From assembly GCA_023079485.1 (NCBI GenBank), contig CM041083.1:155762552-155826551 (forward strand): a stretch of 64,000 bases of DNA. The letters run 5' to 3'. A model generated the notes under the pieces. It made no database searches, was not told the DNA's origin, and worked only from the letters and a program-made list of their open reading frames with translations. Of this stretch, positions 38,813 through 48,900 are shown one piece after another (within the stretch, counting starts at the first letter, position 1; each line of letters starts with the position of its first letter). The translations under genes and the position numbers were made by a program. Origin of the DNA: Archilochus colubris (taxonomy: Eukaryota; Chordata; Aves; Apodiformes; Trochilidae).

Positions 38813-39820
38813 GTTGATCTGCATATTCTTGTATGAGTAAATTTCATCCGAGTAACTTAATAAAGATACAAGTATAGAGTTCACAAAAATGAGTCCCTTA
38901 TATAAGCCATATTGGTCAATGTTTACAGCTACACAAAAAAAAAATTATGGTGAAATAAATTGCTTAATTAAACTTGTTTACACATTTATTCCACTGGTTT
39001 CATTTAGGCTAATTCTTGAGAAAGGAATAATCTTTACATGTTTTCTGGGATCAAAACATGGTTTTCTGTATTTGAAGCCGTAACAGTGTCACCCTTACCT
39101 AGGCAGCAAACCTCCAAGCACACATAACTCTGTGGCTGAGTAATGTAAGTCTGCCTTTTTGTTTCCCATGGCAACCACGTTTTCTCAGAAATCTTCTAAT
39201 GTTTCTATGAAACAAAAAAATCTATATAAAAAAAATAAAGTTGGTGCATTTTATATTGGTAGTATAGTTATGTGGACTACTCCAAATTCTCTATGAATAT
39301 ATTTTGCTTTTATTTTCAAGGAACAAGGATAAATAAATTGGCACATTTAGTGGGAAAGGTGGGAGTGGACTTTCTCTTTACATTCTAATGAATCAAAAAG
39401 GCTGCAAAAGCTATCTTGTAGAGTAGAAACTCATAAAACATTTTAAAAGAAGAAAACATTTGTATTTTTTTCAACAGTGAAGGATTAATATGTTACTTTT
39501 CTTTTAATTTCACTATCTTTACAAAACAATACAATGTAAAATAAAATTTTCATTGTTGCAGAAATGTATATTTAATTCTCACCTGTGAAGAAAAATGTAC
39601 TATTGCTTTGAAAGATCATTTCTTCAGTGTATAGAATTTAGACAATTATACATTTTTATTTCACATATTTTTTATGGGACACTTTTATTTAGTCTTGCTG
39701 CCAAACTTACCTTATTTCACAAATTGAAACTAATAAAAGGAAAAAACTATTCAAAGAATTCAAAGGATAGATGAGCAAGGCAGAAGATCTGAATGAAATC
39801 AGATTCTGTGGGGAAAAAAA

Positions 39821-39903
39821 CCAAAACAACAAAACAAAACAAAACAAAACAAAACAAAACAACCTTTTTTTGTTTGTTTGTTTGGTTGGTTGGTTTTTTT
39901 TTT
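39821..39903. repeat. (AAAAC)n facing (TTTG/TTGG)n
   Basis: An AAAAC pentamer array (39821-39864) is followed directly by a T-rich TTTG/TTGG array (39865-39903). Because the second is roughly complementary to the first, the pair forms an A/T-rich foldback. Confidence 0.85.
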
Positions 39904-41097
39904 AAACATCCTCTAGTCAGTTTTCACAAAAGTTTCAGCATTTTCCATCTGGAAAGGAAAAAAAACCACCACCAGCAAAACATCTTCCACAAAAATAGGA
40001 CAGCTCTGTTTACCACTCTCCAGAAGATTTGATGCTAATCTTCTTAAACTGTGATAGTCAAGGTGAGCCAACCTTCCTGTGTCAAAGTTTATGATCAGGG
40101 GCCTATATAAGTCAATGCATGACAGCATACATGACTGCTTGGTCACATACAAAATATGGACTGGTTTACAATTGCATGGATATGACTAGCTAAAATTCAA
40201 TACGAAAACATCATGTACATCCATTTTCATTAAAAAAAGGGGGGTAATATTTTAAAGAGTATTTTAGTGAATAAATTATTGTAAGTATTTTTCTTCTATG
40301 TAATCAAGCTTTTACAATGTGTACTTGTTTTAATAATAACAGAATTCTCAGAAAATGTGAAATTTTATTGGTTAACATCTTCTTTCAAGGTCTGCAGAGA
40401 GTTACCACAGCAACAGTTATACAGTTATTATTACTAAATCCATGTATTTGCTTTCATCAGGTACCTAAAAATACATACAAAATATTAGACTGCAAGAAAG
40501 CATTATACAATGTTATAATCATATATTATCTCACACGTACCCACCTGTTTCTTTAGTTTTAATCCTATTATATATCAGTTATGCTCTGGGTTGAGCCCTT
40601 GTATGAACAAAAACATTATAAACATCCAGGCACAGAAGTCTTGGGCTTTATAATTTTGTAAATGTAGGCTACAGGTACAGGATTTCATAAGTGAGGGGTA
40701 ATTATAAATTACTAGCTTAAAAAAAATTAAATATCTGATCAGTAGCAATCTCCATTTCATATGTCTGTCACCCTGTTTGTGACCACGGTATGTGCGAATC
40801 ATCAAAACATAAAATTTCCTTTTGCTGTATTGAAATTTGCTAAGAATGGGAGCTTTATTGCCCATGAGACATGTGAGATGTCATGTGCTGATGCCTGGTT
40901 AAAAGAGATTTCAGTTTGATGTATATGTAAAAAGGTGAAATATAAAAGGGAGATATATCCCAAATATGATATAAAATAGCACTGATGATAAGGAGTTATT
41001 TACACATAGAATTAATTATTCAGGGCAAAATACAAGACCATTTTAAATAACTGTAACTACTTACTTTTCAAGAATGTCAGACTCATACACCAGACAA

Positions 41098-41177
41098 TGC
41101 TGGAGATACTACCAACCAGAAATAAGCTTAGCACAAAAGGACTTAAGAGTCCTGGTGGATATCAAGCTGATAATGAG
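41098..41177 (+). mobile_element. Old CR1 piece, upstream half of a copy split by an LTR
   Basis: It reads 'ctggagatactaccaaccag...' then 'aaaaggacttaagagtcctggtggat' (KDLRVLVD) and 'caagctgataatgag', the KLxMS position of CR1 ORF2. It stops there; the ORF2 text resumes near 41781. Confidence 0.75.
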
Positions 41178-41780
41178 TGCTGTGGGTGAACATGATTAGG
41201 CAGCTAAGGTCCACACAGCTGCTTACACATTGCCCCACGATAGAATGGTTCAAAGAAACAGAAGAATAAAAGTGAGAAATCTCTTGGGTTGGGATAAAGA
41301 CAGTTCAGTATGTGAAGTAAAACCTGTGTGCTCAAGAAAAACAAAACAAAATAAAATAAGGCTTTATTTCACTTCTTCCTATTGGCAGGCAGGTGTTCAG
41401 CCTTCTCCTAGAAAGCAGGGCTTCATCATATATAATATTTACCTATGAGGACAAACACCTTAACTCTGAAAGTCTTCCTACTTCTTCCCCCAGCTTCTAC
41501 TGATGGTCATGACATCAAATGTTAGGGGATATCCCTTTAGCAATTCAGAGCTATCTCTGCCAGTGGTGTCCATTCTCAGTTTCCTGTACAACCTGAATCT
41601 ACTCACTGTAAAGGCATTATGAGAAGCAGCAAAGTCTGATACTGTGTGAGCACTGTTCAGCAATAACTGAAACATCCCTGTGCTACCAACACTGTTTTGG
41701 TCACAAATCCAAAGCATAGCACCAGACAAGCTACAATGAAGAAAATTAACTGTTCTGGCCCAAGCTAGTGCTAGGAGACA
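41178..41780 (-). mobile_element. Solo ERVL-like LTR inserted in a CR1
   Basis: On the minus strand the element starts TGTCTCCTAGCAC at 41780. It passes through 'gctatgctttggatttgtgaccaaaacagtgttgg', 'cagttattgctgaacagtgctcacacag', 'aaagggatatcccct', 'gatgaagccctgctttctaggag', 'ggctgaacacctgcctgcc' and 'actgaactgtctttatcccaaccc'. It ends near 41178 with a diverged '...gttcacccacagca'. The 110-codon frame inside it is not a gene. No target duplication is evident (ATGAG on one side, GCCAT on the other). Confidence 0.88.
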
Positions 41781-41840
41781 GCCATATATCCTTGCAGCAA
41801 AGAGGACCAACAGTACCTCCTGTTAAAAGTGCACTTCAGT
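41781..41840 (+). mobile_element. Old CR1 piece, downstream half
   Basis: 'ccttgcagcaaagaggaccaacagtacctcctg' corresponds to the A-A-K-K-A-N-S-I-L segment that follows KLNMS in CR1 ORF2. It is short, and similarity fades after about 41840. Confidence 0.65.
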
Positions 41841-44285
41841 CCACAAGTGAGATTACAAGTCCTTCAGGATTTCTCACATAAACTTTATAATGACAGCTAA
41901 TGAAAAGATTGTGCCTACTCTTTTTTCAAGGACACAAGAGTCATTTAATTAAATGACTTGGCAAAAAACAGGAAATACTATAGCAGTGCTTTTCTCAGCC
42001 TTCAAAGTTTTGCACCTGAAAGACAGTCTTAATCATCAGACCATATATATAATGTTGGAAAGAACAATTTTTTTTCCTCTTCCTGCAATATCTGGACTTC
42101 TATGTAGCAAGATTTGTTTTGACTGAGGTAGAAATTATTTAGTTATATATTCTCAGGGGAAAAAAAAAAATTAAAGAAAAGGCAGCCTTGCCCACATTGC
42201 ACTGATGAGTATGTTCTCTCTGCAGGCAAAATTATTACTTAATTCTAATGGTTCCTACAGAAACTGCTCACTTGCTTATTATTTGTGAACAAAAGGTCTC
42301 ACTAGAGCACTATTAACTACCTAAGAAATCTGCAGTGAGCCAGAAAAGTGGTTAAAACAATTCAAGAGTAAATGTTTGGTGTAAACACAAAAGCAGAATC
42401 TGGCAAATATGCCACCTTGTTGCTCTGGTATGCAGAATGCACTTAAAGAGTGTCTAATATAGAGAATGTGTTACAAATTAGAGCTTGAAAATTGCTGAGT
42501 AGTGTTGGGCAGTACTTAGACAGCAGTGTTAGCAATATTTAAGGCCAGGATTGTCTTAGTAGCAACACTGAAAACTCCGAATTTTGATAAGTGTGTACCA
42601 TGACTGAGGACAATGAGGATGAAGCAATCGGGGCCAGAGAAGATGGGTCCAAAAGTAGAAAAAACTAATAAAGAAGAATGTGTAAAGTCAGGTAAAGAGC
42701 AAAAAAGGGTATGACCTTCCAGTGGGAGGACTGAAGGTGTCTGTGGCCAATAATGAATCTGACCTTCAGACTGAAGCCCAATGAGATGCTGTGTGCCCAC
42801 TAGACTCAGATTTATTGCTCATACTCTTTGTCTGGGAGGGTGCAGTAAAGAGGATTGTAATTTCCTTCTGTTACCAAGTATTTTGAGAGGGAAAGATTAT
42901 AGAACTGTAGTTCTATAGTAGCTTCTGCTCCATTTCATAAGTCATGTTCCTAATTTTATATGCATTTTGAACCCAAAATATTTTCAGTGGCATATGAAAT
43001 TCTCTAGGAGATAGATTTATTCCTTCAATAACTGACATAACATTTGGTGGTTAGGAAAAACATAACGTTTTTCTTGGAATGTGACGGAAAACAGTTCAAA
43101 TTCTTCAGGCTTGAAGGGGCCCTGACGAGATGAAATCTTGTTGATGATTGACCCTGTAAGGATAATTTTCTTTAGGAAAAAACACATAAGTTTCTAATTT
43201 TCTTTTTCTCATTTCAAAAACACCAGTAGCAGAATTCCAAGTAGATTAACTCTCCAAAGTGTACTGAGTATTCCCTCATTGACACAAATTCTTATTTGTT
43301 CACTGTGCCAAAACTGTCCATATCAGACTCAACAGCTCTATTATAAGTAGGGTTGGAATCACTTTAGAATCAACATCACTTGTCACACTGTGACTTTAAA
43401 GCTTTTGGGAACTCTCAGTTTCTATGGTTAATCTAGGCATGAAAGTACAGAAACTGTGTATTAGCAAACTAAAATCAGGTTATCATATATAAATTTTTAT
43501 ATCTCAGTGCTAACTTCATTTCTAAGCAGTGGAGTGCTGGGAAAATTGGGATGATTCATTCATTTAAATGGCAATGTTAAGATGGCAGAAAGCCAAGTTG
43601 AATCTTATATCACTTTTGGCAAATTCAAGAATTGACATGAGAGGAACCTGCTTTTTCAGTCTTTATTGATGAGGAGGAAGAAATAAAATGTTTTCTAGAA
43701 CAATTGATATTATTTATGAAATATTATATATTCAAATAAGTTATTCAGGTTCAAGGATATTTTTGCCATAGAAGTGTCCCCTAGAATGAAGTCTTGATTC
43801 ATCTGCATTGAAGAGGAAATTTTTTTCCTAGGTATCTTCTAAGATAAGGTGCAAGCAAAGATATCTGTTATCCTGGCAGCAGATTAGAGAGAAGACTGCA
43901 GAATGTTGTTTGTGCCATATGTCATGTGATATTGTGTGTGTTTTACATGGGGTTTAACATTATCTTTATCTTTCTCACAGTAATCTGCCTCAACCATGTT
44001 TTCCAATTGAGTAAAAAGATTCCAGGTTTCTTTTCCTATAATATAATTTGGGTTTTTTTGGTTTGATTAATTTCTGTGTTCACATAATTCCATCATGAAT
44101 TCTGGAATTTACAGTACATACCCCCAAGTGCTGCAGCAATAACTGCTTACTTGTCTAAGGATTTTAAGATGTCATTCTTTAGTATTTTACCTGAAACAGT
44201 TAAAACTTCATCCCACTCCATTCATTTTGCATTATACAATTTTCTGTAAATGACTTGATATGTGTTTATATATGTGAATAGTATA
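41841..44285. other. No gene recognised
   Basis: No named gene or repeat. The minus-strand 94-codon frame at 42800-42516 shows no family motif and no exon context. Confidence 0.45.
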
Positions 44286-44675
44286 TCACAGAATCTCAAA
44301 TTCACAGAATGGTGAGGGATTGGAAGGGACCTCTGAGGATCATCTAGTCCAGCTCCCCTGCTAGAGCAGGATCCCCCAGAACTGGTTTGATAGGTATACA
44401 TCCAGGTGGGTCTTGAATGTCTTCAGGGATGGAGATTCCGCAACTTCCCTGGGCAATCTATTCCAGTGTCATGTTATCCTCAGACTGAAGTATTTTTTTC
44501 ATATTTAATTTAAATCTTTTTTGTGCCACTTTGTATCCATTACCCCTTGTTCTCTCACTGGACACCATGGAGAAGAGTCCGAACCCACCAACCTGACAAC
44601 CCCCCCTTAGATATTTATTAACATTGATATGATCCCCCCTCAGCCTCCTTTCCTCTAAGCTAAACAACCCAAGTA
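44286..44675 (-). mobile_element. CR1 LINE 3' end
   Basis: The minus-strand tail (TCACAGAAT-type octamers) at 44286-44310 is followed by the 3' UTR ('ggaagggacctctgaggatcatctagtccagc') and the ORF2 C-terminus: ILGLFSLEERRLRGDHINV, then GGFGLFSMVSSERTRGNGYK, then KRFKLNMKKI. The frame is broken near 44460. Similarity to CR1 stops at about 44675; the extra N-terminal residues of the open frame are flank. It belongs to the same broad subfamily as the 63-kb copy. Confidence 0.92.
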
Positions 44676-46769
44676 TGTTCATTTCTGAATTAGAGATCGG
44701 TGTGTTTGAGTTCTTTAGGAGATTAACAACTCTGGACAGTTTCAAAATTTGAAACTTTTCTAGACTAATTCTAATTAATGGTATGTTTTATATTAATTAG
44801 TTCTTACAGATTGTAATTCATTATTGCCACATACTTAGAGTAGTCAGTCCTTAGCAACCACATCCTATACTAGCTGTGGGCATACCAAGGCGCTGTGTAG
44901 TTAGCACTGATGACTGCAGTCAGTTATTGGCTTCATCGCTGATGTTGAGTTGACCAGACCTGTGAGATTTCAATCTGAAAACAAAGTGAGTTTGTCCCTT
45001 CTTTCTCCCTTCAATTTTGGCACCTTATTCTTTTATAAAGCATCTCAGTTTTTAAATGTTTCTCCCCCTTTATTGTCTGTTAGAGACAATGGAGAAGAGA
45101 GAGGACAAATGCGAAGGGGAAGTTACAGGCAGGTACACTATCCTGTACTTTGACTGTAGCTTAGGTTTTTTTGTGTTTTGGTTTTGTTTTGGTTTTTTTA
45201 TGTTTTGTTTTGTTTTGTTTTCTCCTTGTCTAGCTGATGCTTCTTTCCCTAAAGGAAGCATAGCTTTTGCCCAGCTCTCAAGACTGTGCTTCCAGTCAAT
45301 TCTCCTCATTACCTGATAAGGAGCAAGGGTCGAGGCCTCTCAGTCAGCGTAATGCACAACTGGTCCAAGTCCCAGAGGCAACACTCTTTTCAGTGAATCA
45401 CTGGTGTTTATAGTTATTGTCTATTAGTGTGTTTATGTCTGGGTTATGTATGGGTTCCTAGCAGGCAAATATTGAAAACTGCTTGGTTTGTTATGGTGTA
45501 GCAGACCTCTATTTTAGCTATACAATATATTATGGTTATAATGTTTATCTTGTTAAAAGAGTACAAAAGTACTTAATTTTACTTCAGAGTGGATTGTAAG
45601 TTTAGTAATTTTGCACAGGTTTTAAAGTCAGAACCCAGTGAAGATCACTTCATGGGCTATAAATTGCATAAATTATGTGTTCTGTAAATACCCTTGACAG
45701 AAATGTTTCTATAAAACAGTACTATTCTTGTGAGTAGCTTTAAAGTAGCTGAACTGCAGAGCTGGGGTTCATCAAAATATCACATAATACAGATTTTCTA
45801 CTTTTAATTTTTATTCAGCCTGTTTAATTTTATAACATGCATCAGTTTTACAAATTTTAATAATTTAGTCTAGTTTTATAACCACAATGACAAGAATTAA
45901 TATATAAAATATGATACTGAATTTCTTTTATGATATATTTGCTCAATATATTGAGAAAATGTTTATACCTATATACTAATAAATAATGGAAACTCCTATT
46001 GTGTTCTGATTACTCATTACTAAAAAAATCTTGTAAATAGAATTACACTTCTAACATCAGCTAAAATGCTATCCAAAGAACAATACCTTTTGTTTTGCAT
46101 TCTTTATAGGAATGCTAAATGAAACACAATACAATTGCCATTGAAATGAGAAATTTTTTAAAATATTGGCTTAAAGAGGGTTATTAAAATTAAATTACAG
46201 GGTATTGTTTTAAATGGAAATTTTTTTAGATCTGGTTTAGTTTTCTAAGTCGAAGGTTATTCATTATCTCTGGAAGATTGTGCCCTTATTTAGCAATTGA
46301 ATTCAACTATTACACATCGAACATTTCAAGTATATAGCAAAGAAGGTAGAATTACAATACAGTCCTATGTAAAGATGAGACCAGCATTATTAAATCATTA
46401 GTGATTTCTCTTATAAATAATGACAAAAACAACCAACAAGTTACAAGATGGTTAAGGAAGTTAGTGGGAAAATAGTGCACGTAAAAAAAAAAAAAGGAAG
46501 TAACGAAGAATCTTCTTTTCATTCCAGCAATAATCTTATAAATTAATGATATCACAAACAATAAGATGTGGGTATTCTCTGTAAATTTAAATTTCTTTCA
46601 TGCATGCTTTATTCCTTCAGCTAGTGAAACCTATACTCTCCTTTTGAGAGACATGTTTGAATGTAGCTTTGATTTTGATGGATGGAAAAAGAGGAATTCC
46701 ATTAGCATGAAGAATTTATCACCATGGTGATGTGAGAAGCCATAAAGGTGACCTGGTTAGAAAAGAAAA
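44676..46769. other. No gene recognised; AT-rich DNA
   Basis: It includes a GTTTT array at 45164-45223, which produces the overlapping frames at 45056-45316, and a poly-A run near 46482. Nothing else can be named. Confidence 0.5.
45164..45223. repeat. (GTTTT)n microsatellite
   Basis: About 60 bases of GTTTT and GGTTTT units. Confidence 0.85.
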
Positions 46770-46990
46770 ATTATTGAACAGGAGAAAATGCCTGCCAGCC
46801 TCGGAGCTGTGAGCCTGGGAACAAGGGCTGAGAACCAGAATCATCCTTGAAAAGTGCAGCTGTTCTGAAGAAGCTGTTTTGAAGAGTAGCTGGGTACCTA
46901 GAAACCAGAGACACCTTGAGTTATCGCCAATAAGTGCTAAGACAAGGAACTGTAATGACAGAATATTGTCTGCAAGGTGAAAAATATCAT
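46770..46990 (+). repeat. Unclassified dispersed repeat, copy 1, segment A
   Basis: It aligns by eye with 56090-56290. Shared words include 'tgccagcctcggagctgtgagcctgggaac', matched by 'tcagcctggaagatgtgagcctgggaac', and 'gaagagtagctgggtacctagaaaccagaga', matched by 'gaagaacagctgggtaactagaaaccagaga'. The family is not one I recognise. Strand is given as the common direction of both copies, not a proven transcription direction. Confidence 0.75.
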
Positions 46991-47974
46991 GGTAAAAGAG
47001 GAAAACACTCCGGTGTAGCAGAATGCTCTGCTTTAGTGTGTCTGCTTCAGTTTTCCTTTTGGATTCAATTTCTCTTTGTCTCTCATATTCACTGCCTTTA
47101 GCCTGGAATTAGAGGGTTTCCACAGGAAACTAAAGGGCATAGTAATCTCTGAACTTGGAACAATCTTGAAAACACAAAAAGAAGGCCAAACTAGTATCTG
47201 TGTACCAGTTGCTCTCCTGTGTTGAAGAACACTCAGCCCAGCTTGGCTCCAGCTAGGATGAAAAGAGACCAAACAAGACCGAATAGATAAATGAAGGAGT
47301 TTGCTTAATGAGGAAAAAGGCTTTCTTGGTTTTTTCCCCTGCTTCCCTTTTGTTCTCTAATACAGGACTTTGGAGGTATGGCTAAGTAGGCAAATGGGAG
47401 TAACCAAAATAAGCCTAGTTCCATCTTCGATCAGAGAGACTCGTGTATACTTTTCCTAGTGTATTGGGTCTTCTATACTCCATCAGGGATGGCTGCTCAA
47501 GTGACACACCCAAGTGTAGCCAGGAAAGGGTAAGAAGTACCTAATCCCTATGTATGAATCCTTACTAGTGTTTTCATTAACTGGCTTTACAAAGTTAAAG
47601 AAAGATTCAAACTTTAAGATTTGGAATTTCAAGACTTTAGGATTTTAAACTTTTAAACATAAGAGAGAAGACTGAAGTCATTGTCCTACCATATTTCCTT
47701 AAGACATTATTTTAATTATTGTCCTAGATCTAGCATAAAATCTATTAATAAGTAAGTTGCTGGCACTCAAAAAATTAGCCTGTGTATAATGACTATTAAT
47801 TATTCAGTTATTTGTGTATTTTGTTGTTAAAATGCCTTATCATTTTATCATCCTAATTTCCCAACACCTAGATAATTTTTTTTCCTTTTAATCCAATTTT
47901 TAAGATCTCTTCTCTATTTACAGTAGAGACAATCTTGGGTTTGTGTATATACATCTTGTCTGCTATCTTATCGC
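46991..47974. other. About 1 kb present between segments A and B only in copy 1
   Basis: Copy 2 has only about 190 bases here. Either a further element was inserted in copy 1 or copy 2 lost it. No gene or named repeat is seen. Confidence 0.5.
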
Positions 47975-48303
47975 TATTCATTCTTAAATAGAATGAATTC
48001 TCTGCACAAACCTTCTATAAGCTCTTAGACTCTCACTGGGGACACCTGGTTAATGTCAGACTTCCTGTTGTGGATCATCCTTGAGGTGGGACTTTGTTAC
48101 TTTATTGTGGGAGGTGGCAAAGTTAATGTGGGTGATAATGTGCTAATGAAGTACTTTGTTTACCAGAGGGATGGTGGAAAACCATCAGGCCAGTTTTTTC
48201 ATCTGTGGCATGGCTGTGTCCCCTTCTGCAATCAGTTTATCCTCACCTTTGGGATCATTTGGTTCCTTCTGAAATCTCTCTCATTTACTTGATACTAGTA
48301 TCA
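47975..48303 (+). repeat. Unclassified dispersed repeat, copy 1, segment B
   Basis: It aligns with 56480-56795: 'gaattctctgcacaaacc', 'agctcttagactctcactggggaca' and the end 'ggttccttctgaaatctctctcatttacttgatactagta'. The 79-codon frame at 48053-48292 lies wholly within this repeat and is not conserved in copy 2. Confidence 0.75.
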
Positions 48304-48726
48304 TCACAGATTCATAGGATGTCAGATTGAAAGGGATCTCAAATGTCATCTGGCCCACCCCTTCTAATACTCCAGTTTATATGAGATGTCCCAGCTCCCT
48401 GTTCAGTGGAAACTAAAATTTCCAAAGTGGGGGAATCTACAACTTCTACTGTGATACCATTCCAACATTTGACTGTTCTCATGGTGAACACTTTGCCTCT
48501 TGTATCCAATCAGAATCTCCCCAGGAGTAACATGTGCCCATTACCCCTCGTCTTATCCATTTAACTCCTTGTAAACAGGGAGTCTCCATCTTCTTTTAAG
48601 TCCCCCTTCAAGCACTGGAACATCATAATAAGGTCTCCTCTGAACCTCCTCTTCTCAAGAATGAAAAAGCACAGTTTTCACAGCCTCTCCTCATATGATA
48701 GGTGCTTCAGTCCTCTGATCATCATT
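48304..48726 (-). mobile_element. CR1 LINE 3' end, old copy, inserted in the dispersed repeat
   Basis: A minus-strand CR1 with tail 'tcacagattcatagga' at 48304, 3' UTR 'gaaagggatctcaaatgtcatctggccca', and a decayed ORF2 C-terminus ('cccattacccctcgtcttatcc', 'aggtctcctctgaacctcctcttctcaag', 'cagcctctcctcatatgata'). It ends '...cagtcctctgatcatc' at about 48726. It separates segments B and C, which are contiguous in copy 2. ATCATCA occurs at both junctions, as a target duplication or as microhomology with the CR1 text itself. Confidence 0.9.
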
Positions 48727-48900
48727 ATATATATCCATAAAAGTAATCTATCATATCTGCTGTTACACTGTTTATAAATTTACCTGCATATACTCACTTG
48801 TTTGTTTCTCTTATCAGTTTTTGGTTTTAGATTGATGGTCGCTGTAATACTGATTGACGCTGTATTACTGATTGCTAATAATAAATTTTAATAGCTTGAT
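48727..48900 (+). repeat. Unclassified dispersed repeat, copy 1, segment C
   Basis: It aligns with 56796-56991: 'gtaatctatcatatctgctgttacactgtttataaatt', matched by 'gtaaactcttgtatctgctgctatattgttgataaatt', and 'attgacgctgtattactgattgctaataataaa', matched by 'attgatgctatgttaccaattgctgataat'. The terminal AATAAA in this copy may be a polyadenylation signal, as at the end of an LTR or retroelement. Confidence 0.75.

Larger units (their letters stand above)
33693..41097. other. 7.4-kb stretch with no recognised gene or transposon
   Basis: The longest part of the window without a recognisable element. It is AT-rich, with a perfect 12-bp inverted repeat (34642-34671), AT-rich tracts (38690-38812), T/G-rich (38020-38086) and AAAAC/TTTG (39821-39903) simple repeats. 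Open frames stay below 100 codons and none has a known motif. It could contain conserved non-coding elements or diverged exons that only comparison would reveal. Confidence 0.5.

Noticed and set aside
41478..41810. 110-codon minus-strand frame
   Set aside because: It lies almost wholly inside an ERVL-like LTR, which is non-coding.
42516..42800. 94-codon minus-strand frame as an exon
   Set aside because: No known motif, no convincing splice context and no neighbouring coding; chance length in this composition.
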